Position numbers and translations under genes: made by a program. Positions 52,623 to 61,969 of a stretch of DNA of 64,000 nt are shown here, piece after piece. Below the pieces are notes generated by a model. That model saw only the letters and a program-made list of their open reading frames with translations, was not told the DNA's origin and made no database searches. This DNA comes from Naegleria lovaniensis (Eukaryota; Heterolobosea; Eutetramitea; Acrasida; Naegleriidae). The stretch lies in contig NW_025407827.1 of the NCBI RefSeq assembly GCF_003324165.1, forward strand, positions 248,001-312,000. The letters run 5' to 3'. How positions within the stretch are numbered: the first letter of the stretch is position 1; the number at the start of each line of letters is the position of its first letter.

Positions 52623-54731
52623 ATGACGGAAGTTGAATTACCAAATTTAATACCTCATGTACCTGAGGTACCATCAGTTCCATCTGAATTTAATTTGGAT
52701 GTAGACACTCCTTCGAATGGTTCCGGTGTTGTTGCAGTACCTGTAAATGATCATTCCGATGATACAAAATTTGTTCGGAGGTCTCCTCCTATTCAATTAG
52801 AGTGGCACAATTTAGAATATAAGGTGAAAGTGAAGCCATCACCACCATCACAAATCATGAAACCAAAAGAAAGAATTGGATTTTCGTTAAAGAATTTTTT
52901 CAAGAAAGTGGATAAGCAGATTTTGCATCCAATGACTGGTTATGTTGCTCCTGGTCAAGTGTTGGCTATCATGGGACCTAGCGGTGCTGGTAAAACAGTA
53001 AGTATTTTGATTGTTTGTGTTGAATGCTTATTCTCGTCTAGTCGTTATGTAAGTACTGATTTGTTGTTTTTTCGTTTTGGGAATTATATCATTTTCGTAG
53101 TGAATATTTTGTCACAAAGAGTTAAGCCATCTGGAGGAGACATTATTGCCAACGGTAGCAAAGCCGGTAAAGCATTTCGAGCTCTTTCAGCATTTGTGCA
53201 ACAAGACGACGTGCTCATGGGCAACTTGACCGTCAGAGAAACATTGAGATATGCAGCCATGTTACGTCTTGACAGTAAAATTCCAATGTCAGAAAGAATG
53301 AGAAGAGTCGACACCATTATTGAAGAGCTGGGTTTGTCAAAGTCAGCCGATACTAAAGTCGGAATTAGTGGTATCGTGAAAGGTATTTCTGGAGGAGAAA
53401 GAAAGAGATTGTGTATTGGTATTGAATTACTTACTGAGCCATCTGTTTTGTTTCTTGACGAACCAACAACTGGATTGGACAGCAAGACAAGCTATAACGT
53501 CATGAAAACTATTTCAAAATTGGCAAAGCATGGCAGAACTGTGATTCTTACCATCCACCAACCTTCCTCAAACATCTTTAACACTTTTGACAAACTCTTG
53601 CTTCTCTCTCGAGGTAGAGTCGCTTATTTTGGAGATGCCAACAAAGCTGTTGAGTATTTTGACAGAATCGGACATACTTGTCCAACGGGCTACAACCCAG
53701 CCGATTATCTTATGGACGTCGTAACTGAGAATGCAGCAATTACAGGTGAAAACATGGAAAAGAAAAAGAGACAAAACGAAAGAATTGAGGGAGTTTTGAA
53801 TTATTATTCCAAAACTAATCCTACTATTGAAATTCCTCCATCAGCCAAGCTGGATCAAGATTTGAAACGATTCTCTTCGTACAACTCAAGTTGGTTTGCT
53901 CAATTTGCAGTTCTAACCATGCGAGCTCTTATTAACATTATCAGAGATCGAAAGGTAACCATGGCAAAGCTATTCCAAAACTTAACCATGTCTCTTTTAA
54001 TTGGTCTCATTTTCCTTCAACTTGGATATTCCCAAACTAACGTACAAGACAGAATAGGTGTACTGTTCTTTATTTGTACTAACCAATTTTTGAACTCTGC
54101 CATGTCTTCAATTACCTTAATGTATGATGAAAAACCAATCTTCCTTAGAGAACGAGGTGCGAAAATGTATAAGGTTTCAAGTTACTTTATGGCAAGAAAC
54201 GTTGCTGAACTCCCAACTCTATTTTTCTTCCCTCTGCTGTTTGGATGTATAACCTATTGGATGTGTGGCCTTAATCCAACTGTGGAACGATTTTTCATGT
54301 TTATGTTTATATTAGCAGTCATCACCATTACAGGTCAATCTTTAGGTCAAGCTATTGGATCCCTTCTTCCTAACTTTGGAGTTGCAATGGCTATCATTCC
54401 TCTCGTAAATACTGTACTCATGCTTTTCGGTGGTTTCTACAGAAATGTGAACAATCTTCCAGTCTGGTTGACATGGATTTATTGGACCTCTCTCTTCCAC
54501 TTTGGATTTGAAGCGTTGGTCCTTAATGAATTCCAAGGAGCGACATTTATTTGCCCACCCAGTGGAGCTTGTCCTTTCCCAACCGGTGCAGCAGTGATTG
54601 AGAATTTGGAAATGAATGGCCCACTTTCACATGTGTGGATCAATGTTGGTTTTTGTTTTGCATTAACATTTGTGTATAAGGTTGTTGCCTACTTGTCAAT
54701 GAGATTCCTTGTGAAACCAAAAGGAGGATAA
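52623..54731 (+). CDS. ABCG-type half-transporter with a 7-nt micro-exon (670 aa, 3 exons)
   Basis: Exons are 52623-52997, 53042-53048 and 53101-54731. The 7-nt second exon (TCGTTAT) is required to rebuild the family sequence GPSGAGKT-SLLNILSQR after Walker A; both flanking introns (44 and 52 nt) have GTAAGT donors. The nucleotide-binding domain continues with SGGERKRL (signature), VLFLDEPTTGLDS (Walker B) and ILTIHQPSS (H-loop). The C-terminal half has six hydrophobic segments, as in ABCG half-transporters that dimerise to export lipids, sterols or drugs. The N-terminal 55 residues are P/V-rich and disordered. Substrate unknown. Confidence 0.92.
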   Translation: MTEVELPNLIPHVPEVPSVPSEFNLDVDTPSNGSGVVAVPVNDHSDDTKFVRRSPPIQLEWHNLEYKVKVKPSPPSQIMKPKERIGFSLKNFFKKVDKQILHPMTGYVAPGQVLAIMGPSGAGKTVSILIVCVECLFSSSRYVSTDLLFFRFGNYIIFVVNILSQRVKPSGGDIIANGSKAGKAFRALSAFVQQDDVLMGNLTVRETLRYAAMLRLDSKIPMSERMRRVDTIIEELGLSKSADTKVGISGIVKGISGGERKRLCIGIELLTEPSVLFLDEPTTGLDSKTSYNVMKTISKLAKHGRTVILTIHQPSSNIFNTFDKLLLLSRGRVAYFGDANKAVEYFDRIGHTCPTGYNPADYLMDVVTENAAITGENMEKKKRQNERIEGVLNYYSKTNPTIEIPPSAKLDQDLKRFSSYNSSWFAQFAVLTMRALINIIRDRKVTMAKLFQNLTMSLLIGLIFLQLGYSQTNVQDRIGVLFFICTNQFLNSAMSSITLMYDEKPIFLRERGAKMYKVSSYFMARNVAELPTLFFFPLLFGCITYWMCGLNPTVERFFMFMFILAVITITGQSLGQAIGSLLPNFGVAMAIIPLVNTVLMLFGGFYRNVNNLPVWLTWIYWTSLFHFGFEALVLNEFQGATFICPPSGACPFPTGAAVIENLEMNGPLSHVWINVGFCFALTFVYKVVAYLSMRFLVKPKGG

Positions 54732-54921
54732 TTTAAAATTTTGAAATAAAACATTAATAACTGTATACATTTGCGACTTTACAAAAGAGTGTCACACCAT
54801 GGCTGAACTCAAACATTGAAAAGTGGGTGAGGCACCTTCTTCATGTTTCAAAGCTTTTGTTAAATTAATTTGATGTAATTAATGTAGAGAGAGCATCAAA
54901 CGCCATCAAAACACCAAAAAA

Positions 54922-56596
54922 ATGCAAGTCCCTATCAACACACCCACACTCTCATCCTTCTATGTGCCATCCTTTGATCTCTCCAAGCGAAGAACAGAAA
55001 AGGGTCAACTCAATCCCGAAAAGATGGAACACCCCACTAATGACTCCTCATTCAAAGCAAACACAACAAATTTTGAAAATAATCCTTCCGTGATGATGAT
55101 GACAAGTTTCCAAGAGGCTTCCTATCGAAGAGATCGTTATCAAAAAATTGCAGAAATTCAAAATTTTAATTCTTCAGGAGTCGGAATTTATTTATGGCCA
55201 TCATGTGTCAAATGTAGGTGGAAAGTGTTGTTATTCTTATTGTGTGACTTGTTGTTTGAAATAATAATGACGAATACAATAATTTAAATTCATCGTGAAT
55301 ATGCCATTGTGACTACAATGAACAACGAACTTGGCTGTTCATGATTCTATGCGTGCATTATTTACACAGTTTTTCAAGCTCGAGATTTTAAAATGGGTGA
55401 ATATAAAACCAGTAAGTGTCATCATTCGAGTTGCGTTGGAATTTTACTAGTTTTTTCAAAATAATTATAAAAACCATGATCGTTTAAAATAGTCATTGAA
55501 ATTGATTGTAAAAAAGCAGAAAATGTATGTTGACGATGAAAAAAATTCTATAGACTTGCGTGTACGAACACATAATGTATTCCAAATTTATATTACAACT
55601 ACTACCAACAGCCATCCTCTTTTCTCATGTATTTTATGTCACAATTTAACATGTATTCTCACAAAAATTTAATTCCCATTTTAGATACTTACATGACCAA
55701 GACATCTTGTTGTTTTGTGACACCATTTTATCCACAAGGAAATTTATTAAGATTGGTCAAAACAAGATTGGAAAAACAAAAATTCCTTAAAGGTCAAACT
55801 ATTTTAAAATACTTCTCGCAATTATTGGATGCACTTTCTTACCTTCATAACACTTTGAACACCACTGTATGTTTGAGCTGTTTTTAAATCATCTCTTTTT
55901 TCTAATTCGAATGAATTTCATTATTAGATGTATGGATGTATTTCTTTAGAAAATATTTTTCTTGATGAAACTTTGGAAAATGTTTTTTTGGGATATGTTG
56001 GAATTCATATTCACACCATGAATCTCTATCTTAATGCATTTTTCAAACAAGCAACTTCCTCCGTGTTGGAATTTGCTAACCTTATTCCAAAAACAAAGGA
56101 AGAAGAAGATGCAGATGATCCATTCAATTACAATAATGTGGATGATGGAATCAAGTCACTTTTTGGAAACACTCGATCAACAAGTAACAGCAACAACACA
56201 AATGTGAGTGCTACTGGCAATAATGAGATGAATGGATGGAAACTTTTAGATATTTATGCACTAGGTGTTGCCATGTTTCAAATCATGTCTCTAACCATGG
56301 ATATGAATTCTGAGGATCTATCGCAAGAGACTGAAAAGAATGCTCTTCAATTTTCACATACCTACCAACTGATTAAAACTCTCCAACAACAGCAACAGTT
56401 TTCGGATGAGGAACTTTCTTATTGGAAGGAATACATACGAACCAAAGTGAGCAGAATTTATCACAACCGAAATTTGACAAACCTCGTTATTGACATGCTC
56501 AACATTGGCCAATCAAGATTGACAGCAGAACAATGCTCAAAACAACTCGCTAATGTACATCCAGAAGACGACGATGACGATGAAAACACTCCCTAA
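54922..56596 (+). CDS. Pseudokinase (429 aa, 5 exons, two of them very short)
   Basis: Exons are 54922-55213, 55370-55411 (42 nt), 55493-55524 (32 nt), 55612-55866 and 55928-56596. The joined product follows a kinase fold: a FFQARDFKMGEYK strand pair, a C-helix-like region, NLIPILDTYMTKTSCCFVTPF, FSQLLDALSYLHN, and LDIYALGVAMFQIMS. Catalytic residues have decayed: no AIK-type lysine in TIIEIDCKK, GCISLENIF instead of HRDLKPEN, and GYVGI instead of DFG. The asparagine of the catalytic loop is kept. It is therefore likely a scaffold or regulator without phosphotransfer activity. Similar decayed kinases occur in SCY1- and NEK-like groups; no specific relative is claimed. Confidence 0.65.
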
Positions 56597-56715
56597 TGAA
56601 ATAAAGTTTGTTCCTTAGTATATGGGCAACCCATGATAATCATAGAAAAAACAACAAAATGAACATGGAAGAATGGTCAATAATTTATTCATGAGAGAGT
56701 GTGTTGATTAGATAA

Positions 56716-57694
56716 TTAATCCAACTTCTTGCTCTTTCTCTTTGATGGTGTAGTTGGAGATGATGATTTACCAGACTTTCTCTCTTCATCTCTCTTAGCA
56801 TAAATCATAGCAGTGAAAGGTTCCTCAAACATTAAAGCAATCTTGTACATGATGAAAATTTCCAAACTCAACAACAAACCAGCTGGTGAGCATTTGACAA
56901 GAGAGTGACCAATGAACCACAAAGTAGAACCATTGTACATTGGATTGTCAGTAACGTTGAATGGGAAAGAGGTAATTCTGTCTTCCATGAGGATACCAAA
57001 GTAGTCTGTTGTGAATGAGTGAAATATCAGCAAACATGATGAAACAAGATGGTGTTAAAATTGAAGGAAATGAGAATTTTCCGAAAGTTGAATGTTGTTG
57101 AGAAATATGGATCAATGGTTGATGCGAATCCAATGTGTGATGATGTGTATGAATATATTGTCCAAATACAATCATTGCAACAAAATCATTGAAGTGTCAT
57201 CATCATGAAAATATTATTTCATTCATCGATATCATCAGAGTTTTTAAAGTAAATATTCAATCAAAATATGATGCAATGATTTTCATCATCAATTATCCAA
57301 CAACGCTCGTTTTCAATCAATTAAATATAAAACACATACCACCAAGATAAGTTCCAGTAATTCCCAATTGATAATAGGCTCCTAAAACCAACAAGGAAGC
57401 AATTCCTTGCAAAGCATAACCCACATACATGAGCTCAGTTCCGTATTGTTCCTTCAACACAACAGGCTGAGAAGCAAGTGCTCTATCAAACAAATAATCT
57501 CTAAACAAGGAAAAGCTGAAAATATAAACAGCCAACATGTAACATCCTAGTTGTGCGTTACCACAAGCGAGTTTGGTGAGTAAACGAGTATGATATTCAA
57601 TACGGGCCAAAACATTCCAAATGATTGGAGCAAGGATAGTTACTCCAGCCACGTAATGCAAATTCTTGTCGCTCAAATCAATGTATTGTTCCAT
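56716..57694 (-). CDS. PEMT: Phosphatidylethanolamine N-methyltransferase (PEMT/Opi3 type, 214 aa, 2 exons)
   Basis: Exons are 57694-57340 and 57005-56716, with a 334-nt intron. The sequence matches the PEMT family: WNVLARIEYHTRLLTKL, then [29 protein letters not shown](N)GST, SPAGLLLSLEIF and YEEPF-like FEEPFTAMIYAKR. Four hydrophobic segments and a lysine-rich tail fit the ER protein of about 200 residues that methylates phosphatidylethanolamine to phosphatidylcholine using AdoMet. The frame is open to an ATG at 57910, but this would add 72 residues with no counterpart in the family and place the start on the stop codon of the next gene, so 57694 is preferred. Confidence 0.9.
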
Positions 57695-57906
57695 TGGTGC
57701 AAAGAGAGAAGAAGCAAATATTTTTTTCTCACTCGGAAGAAATTCAAGGGCCACGTGTAGCCAAACACTACAACTTACGCCAAAGAAAATGATGGCTACG
57801 CTCTCCAACCAATCAGAAAACACTGCCGGATCGAAAAAAATTTGAGAGCTTATTTTTTCTGTGAACAACAGCACACGACCAATTTTTCGATCCCACACAT
57901 CGTTCT

Positions 57907-60765
57907 TCATTTATTTCTTTGCTTTCTTCGTCGAGCCAGAGCATGTGCAGGTTCAACTCTCTTGGCCTTTGCAACAGGTATCAACATGCCTTCTGTTCTC
58001 GCTGTTTCGTCTTCCAAATATTGATTCAAATTACTTCCTTCAGGCACAACCCGATTCAAGGTTGAAATGGTGTAGTGTTGGTAGTCTTTAGGTACGGTCA
58101 CACATTGGTCCGAACAGCTATGATTTTCAAATACAGTTGTGTCTTCCTCTCGATAACAAAGTTGTTGAAGAATAGATTCATCATCGTTCACCTTCACAGT
58201 GTAATCGGAAGCAATTTCCTGCTTTCTCTTTTCCTTGAATCTCTTTGGCTGGCAAAGCATGAACGTGTTTGGAAGAACAGTGGAAAGAAAAAGTATTCTC
58301 AACTTTCGGAACAAAACCTGAGCCAATAGCTTTCCTTTTTGGCCAAGTTTAATGGTAGAACGAACACCGGTAGGTATTGGTTTCTTACAAAATGTCTCCA
58401 TCAATAAATCCTTGTTATCATCAACATTGTCTCCGAGAGCTGACCGAACTTTGATTCCGTTTGATGAAAAATGTTCAAGATAGTCTCTAGTATTGGACAA
58501 AATATAATCATAATAGGAATAGGGAGTGCCACCACCTTTGCTTGATGCTCCTTCTATTGATTCCTTCTCTTCAAGATGATTGCTTTCGAATGCTTGAGTT
58601 TCAAATTGCTTTACATTTCTGACTCTTCGCTTGAGAGCTAAAAAATGTTTCGCTAAGATATGAGCATACCAACATTTACCTTGGAATCCTTGAGCAGCAG
58701 CAACATAAATATTCCAAAACAACGATAATGATTCCGAAATGACTTGATCCGATGCATTCTTGTCAATATTATTCAACAAGCATTTCAATGCGTCCCACAA
58801 CATTTGTGTTTGTTCCTTCTCGAAAAACGGAGACATCACTCCAACATTGTTCAGAAGAATGTTGCATGTGTTTCCATGAAGAAACATACGAACATCATTC
58901 CATTCTTCGTCTTCAACTTTCTGTAAGCCTTCAAGTCCCTTGATTTTAATAACAGCATCCCAAAACTTGTCTTTCTCCTTAACACCACTCAATGTTATTC
59001 TCAAAACATTTTCACACAGTCGTTCCTTTGCATGAAGGACGCAAATAATAATATTGCATGCAGGTAGTCCAAGAATACAGCCCAATGAATCCTCTGTTCT
59101 GGGTTTGTGGTTTTTGCAACATATTGGACTACATGTGTCGCAGTATGGGCACCACGATCCTTGTTTCACTCCAGGACAGACCACACCTAACGCTTTCAAA
59201 TCCATCGTTAAAAACACATCAATGGAGCAATGATTCGATTCGATTGTTATTCCGTGCTTCCGAATAATCTCAATTTCCTTTCGGGAATGATCTGCCACAT
59301 GAATGAATTCACTCTCATCTCCAGACCAAATTGCAAGTGGAACGCATATAGCTCGAGATTGACCTGTTCCGAAGCATTTGCTATTGATCACAGTAATGGT
59401 CAAAGTAGTCAGTTTTGAATTGGCAGCATAATCAAGGTTCAATGCAACAATTAAATCCTTGTTATCGATTTGATCCTCTTTACAAAGTTGTATCTGCTTT
59501 TTCTTCATAAAACCAATCCACTTCTTGTGCTGCAACACATAACAACATACAGTGGGGAGAATTGAGTGATAAATGATTTTTCGATCTCCATCTAATTCTT
59601 TAACCTTTACATTAAATATGTCAGTGCAGATTAAGTCTGTCGTTGATTGTGCATGCAATAAGGTAGGTGAGGGTGTTAAATTTTTGACATGTCCTTCTGT
59701 TCGAAGTTCGTCCACGGCCTTATTAGAAATCACTTTTCGGTTTTTAACAAGAACTTGCTTTAAAGTATTTTCTTTCAATTTGAAATGTCTTGCACTAGTT
59801 TTTTTCTTGTTTTGGTTATCGTTGTCATTTCTGTTACGCTTTTTATGGTTCTCTGTTTGGTGGTTCTTAATTTGAGACATCGTATTACTTTCTTTTGAGA
59901 AGAAGGTTTGTTCGTTGCATGATTCTTGTTGTTTTGACATACTATAATCCATACTATCCAACAAACCTTCCTCTTTCATACGATCTTCGTTCAGCAATCC
60001 TTCCCTCCATAACATCCCAAGAAATTCATAAATATCTTTAAATTGATCCATTTTGCAAATAATATCGTGACCTCCTAATCGTTGTAACAGCTTTTCTTTT
60101 CGCTTCGTCTTGGTTCCATAATTTGCATCACCAAAATAGTCAGTGCATTTGTAATTGAAAGAATTGGTAACAATATCATCAGTGATATGAGTTAAGCCAA
60201 GATGTTGTTTGACATCAAGGAAATATCTTGCTTTTAGCTGAGAAGAGGTCTCTTCTAAGCATATTCGGTCGTTGGAACAAACTTTCCCAACAATAGACGT
60301 TATTGGGGGAGAAGAATTGTACTGATTTATTAATCGTTGCTTCCATTTGAACTCCTTTGATGAAGAAGAATGTGTTGGAAAATTTGAAACTGGTTCGCTC
60401 ACTGATTCGTTTAATGATGATGATGATGCATGATTGTTGGTGATTGTTGGTGATTGTTGTCTTTGAGATTCGGATGTTGTAATGTTGTTGGTCATCAATA
60501 ATGGTGATGGTGTAGGAATGAATGTCGAAGGCCATGAGTATGAAGGCCAGAATATGGGTTGATCAATGTAATCTTGCGACAATTGTTGTTGTGAATTGGG
60601 CCAATCATGGGATTGATTGGTGTTAATTTGAGACAACTCGTATTGTGGAGATTGAAAGTTCGGAATGAGTTGATATGTTGGCCAGTACAAGGATTGATTA
60701 CTGTTGATTGGTAGCTCAGGTTGTGAATATTGAGAATTTGTTTGGTAGGGATAAAATTGAGACAT
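57907..60765 (-). CDS. Unrecognised 952-aa protein, possibly transposon-derived
   Basis: The first 150 residues are Q/N/P/S-rich with repeated W-P segments. A lysine-rich basic region (about 330-360) follows. The middle has a beta-rich module with ALNLDYAANSKLTTLTITVI, a DLKALG segment, a cysteine cluster (CPYCDTCSPICCKNHK) and CVLHAKERLCENVL. The order acidic residue, CPxC, His-Lys-rich helix resembles uncharacterised RNase-H-like proteins found near transposons in other eukaryotes, but no catalytic triad could be assigned. The C-terminus is basic (RRRKQRNK). No terminal inverted repeats or target-site duplication was found. It could equally be a lineage-specific host gene. A smaller gene lies 36 bp downstream of its ATG on the same strand. 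Confidence 0.4.
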   Translation of the reverse strand: MSQFYPYQTNSQYSQPELPINSNQSLYWPTYQLIPNFQSPQYELSQINTNQSHDWPNSQQQLSQDYIDQPIFWPSYSWPSTFIPTPSPLLMTNNITTSESQRQQSPTITNNHASSSSLNESVSEPVSNFPTHSSSSKEFKWKQRLINQYNSSPPITSIVGKVCSNDRICLEETSSQLKARYFLDVKQHLGLTHITDDIVTNSFNYKCTDYFGDANYGTKTKRKEKLLQRLGGHDIICKMDQFKDIYEFLGMLWREGLLNEDRMKEEGLLDSMDYSMSKQQESCNEQTFFSKESNTMSQIKNHQTENHKKRNRNDNDNQNKKKTSARHFKLKENTLKQVLVKNRKVISNKAVDELRTEGHVKNLTPSPTLLHAQSTTDLICTDIFNVKVKELDGDRKIIYHSILPTVCCYVLQHKKWIGFMKKKQIQLCKEDQIDNKDLIVALNLDYAANSKLTTLTITVINSKCFGTGQSRAICVPLAIWSGDESEFIHVADHSRKEIEIIRKHGITIESNHCSIDVFLTMDLKALGVVCPGVKQGSWCPYCDTCSPICCKNHKPRTEDSLGCILGLPACNIIICVLHAKERLCENVLRITLSGVKEKDKFWDAVIKIKGLEGLQKVEDEEWNDVRMFLHGNTCNILLNNVGVMSPFFEKEQTQMLWDALKCLLNNIDKNASDQVISESLSLFWNIYVAAAQGFQGKCWYAHILAKHFLALKRRVRNVKQFETQAFESNHLEEKESIEGASSKGGGTPYSYYDYILSNTRDYLEHFSSNGIKVRSALGDNVDDNKDLLMETFCKKPIPTGVRSTIKLGQKGKLLAQVLFRKLRILFLSTVLPNTFMLCQPKRFKEKRKQEIASDYTVKVNDDESILQQLCYREEDTTVFENHSCSDQCVTVPKDYQHYTISTLNRVVPEGSNLNQYLEDETARTEGMLIPVAKAKRVEPAHALARRRKQRNK

Positions 60766-60801
60766 TTTTGTTTTTAATAAAATTAATAATTTATTTCAAT
60801 T

Positions 60802-61521
60802 TTAGAAGAAACTAAATTCATCATCATCGTCGTATTTGATCTTGGTATCGTATGACATATGCATGAACACTTCACTTGACTCTGTTTCAAGTATAAAAGA
60901 AATATTCTTAACTTGCAATAGGTATTCAGTTGTGACCACAGAATTGTCTTCCTGTGAAATGCAACTCTTGACAACTTGTCTTCCCCAATTCTCAAATAAA
61001 TCCAGAACTGGTAAGGTATCTTTAAAACGATATCCAACACAGGGAACTTTGTACTTAATTCCATGCCTATAGATCATTCTGTCAGAGTGGAAAAACGTTG
61101 CTCCCTTCATATTTTGAAACATCAGTTGAAAGGTTTCTGTTTCAATACAGCCACAACTAATGGAGGTTCTTCGATGAATACCTCCCAACTTCAGCATTCT
61201 GTTAATCTTGACTCGGGCACACTTGGCAAAAAGTTGGAAAGATCTTGCGACGTAATCTTGTTCTTCTTCACAAAGGTCAAAGTAACTGTAGTTCAGAGGT
61301 TCAATTCGTGGTAAACCATGCTCAATGATGATATCTTTGAAATCGTAAGAGCTAGTTTCTTCTCTGCGTTGTTGTTGGATTTGTGTTGTGATGGGATCGG
61401 CTTCATTGTTGTTGTTGTTGTTGTTTGGAGCATCGAACATCATTGCATCGCCTTCATCTATGACAATCTCGTACATATTGGTTGTTGCTGTAGATTGGAG
61501 TTGTTTGATTAGAATCGTCAT
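60802..61521 (-). CDS. Unrecognised 239-aa protein
   Basis: ATG 61521 starts a frame with an N-terminal poly-N stretch, then a compact region with several cysteines (SCGCIETETFQLMFQ; LFAKCARV) and alternating strands, and a D-rich end (KYDDDDEFSFF). No family was recognised. It is on the same strand as, and its stop lies 36 bp upstream of the ATG of, the 952-residue gene. Amino-acid composition in the ordered part looks like genuine protein. Confidence 0.5.
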   Translation of the reverse strand: MTILIKQLQSTATTNMYEIVIDEGDAMMFDAPNNNNNNNEADPITTQIQQQRREETSSYDFKDIIIEHGLPRIEPLNYSYFDLCEEEQDYVARSFQLFAKCARVKINRMLKLGGIHRRTSISCGCIETETFQLMFQNMKGATFFHSDRMIYRHGIKYKVPCVGYRFKDTLPVLDLFENWGRQVVKSCISQEDNSVVTTEYLLQVKNISFILETESSEVFMHMSYDTKIKYDDDDEFSFF

Positions 61522-61969
61522 AATGATTCAGCCAAAATGTTGCTATTGTAAAACTTACGTTATTGTGTGCTGTAATCTTCTAACATAAAATTGATACGTA
61601 TATTGATGTTTACGTCAAGAGTTCAATGTTGATTGTATTGTCAAACCTACGTGTGTTGTTTTGTTTCGATGATGAAAAAGGGCCACACAAAAATGCGGCA
61701 CCAGAGACATTTTATATTTTTTTTTGTTGTAATTTGCTGTGAGCCAAATCATCATTTTCTTGGCCGCGAGCTGGCCCAAGCGACCGTGGTAAGTTGTAGT
61801 GGAGAATTGGGATGATGATGAGTATGCTATTGTAACCAAAGACAATGCTTTTGATATTATGTATGTACTCTATTCATCACCACTGATTTCAATGAGGGTG
61901 GATAAAAAGCGTTCCTGTGCAAATGAGAACTTGTAACTTCAAAAAAATATAAAAGCCTTTCTCTTAGCC
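61522..61969. other. Divergent intergenic region
   Basis: 450 bp between a minus-strand gene and the Ariadne gene, AT-rich with T-runs. It probably holds two promoters. Nothing else recognised. Confidence 0.4.

Noticed and set aside
57905-57912. ATGA overlap between the stop of the 952-aa gene and an upstream PEMT start, suggesting translational coupling
   Set aside because: The PEMT family is about 200 residues and matches from ATG 57694. The 72-residue extension has no counterpart, so the overlap is most likely accidental.
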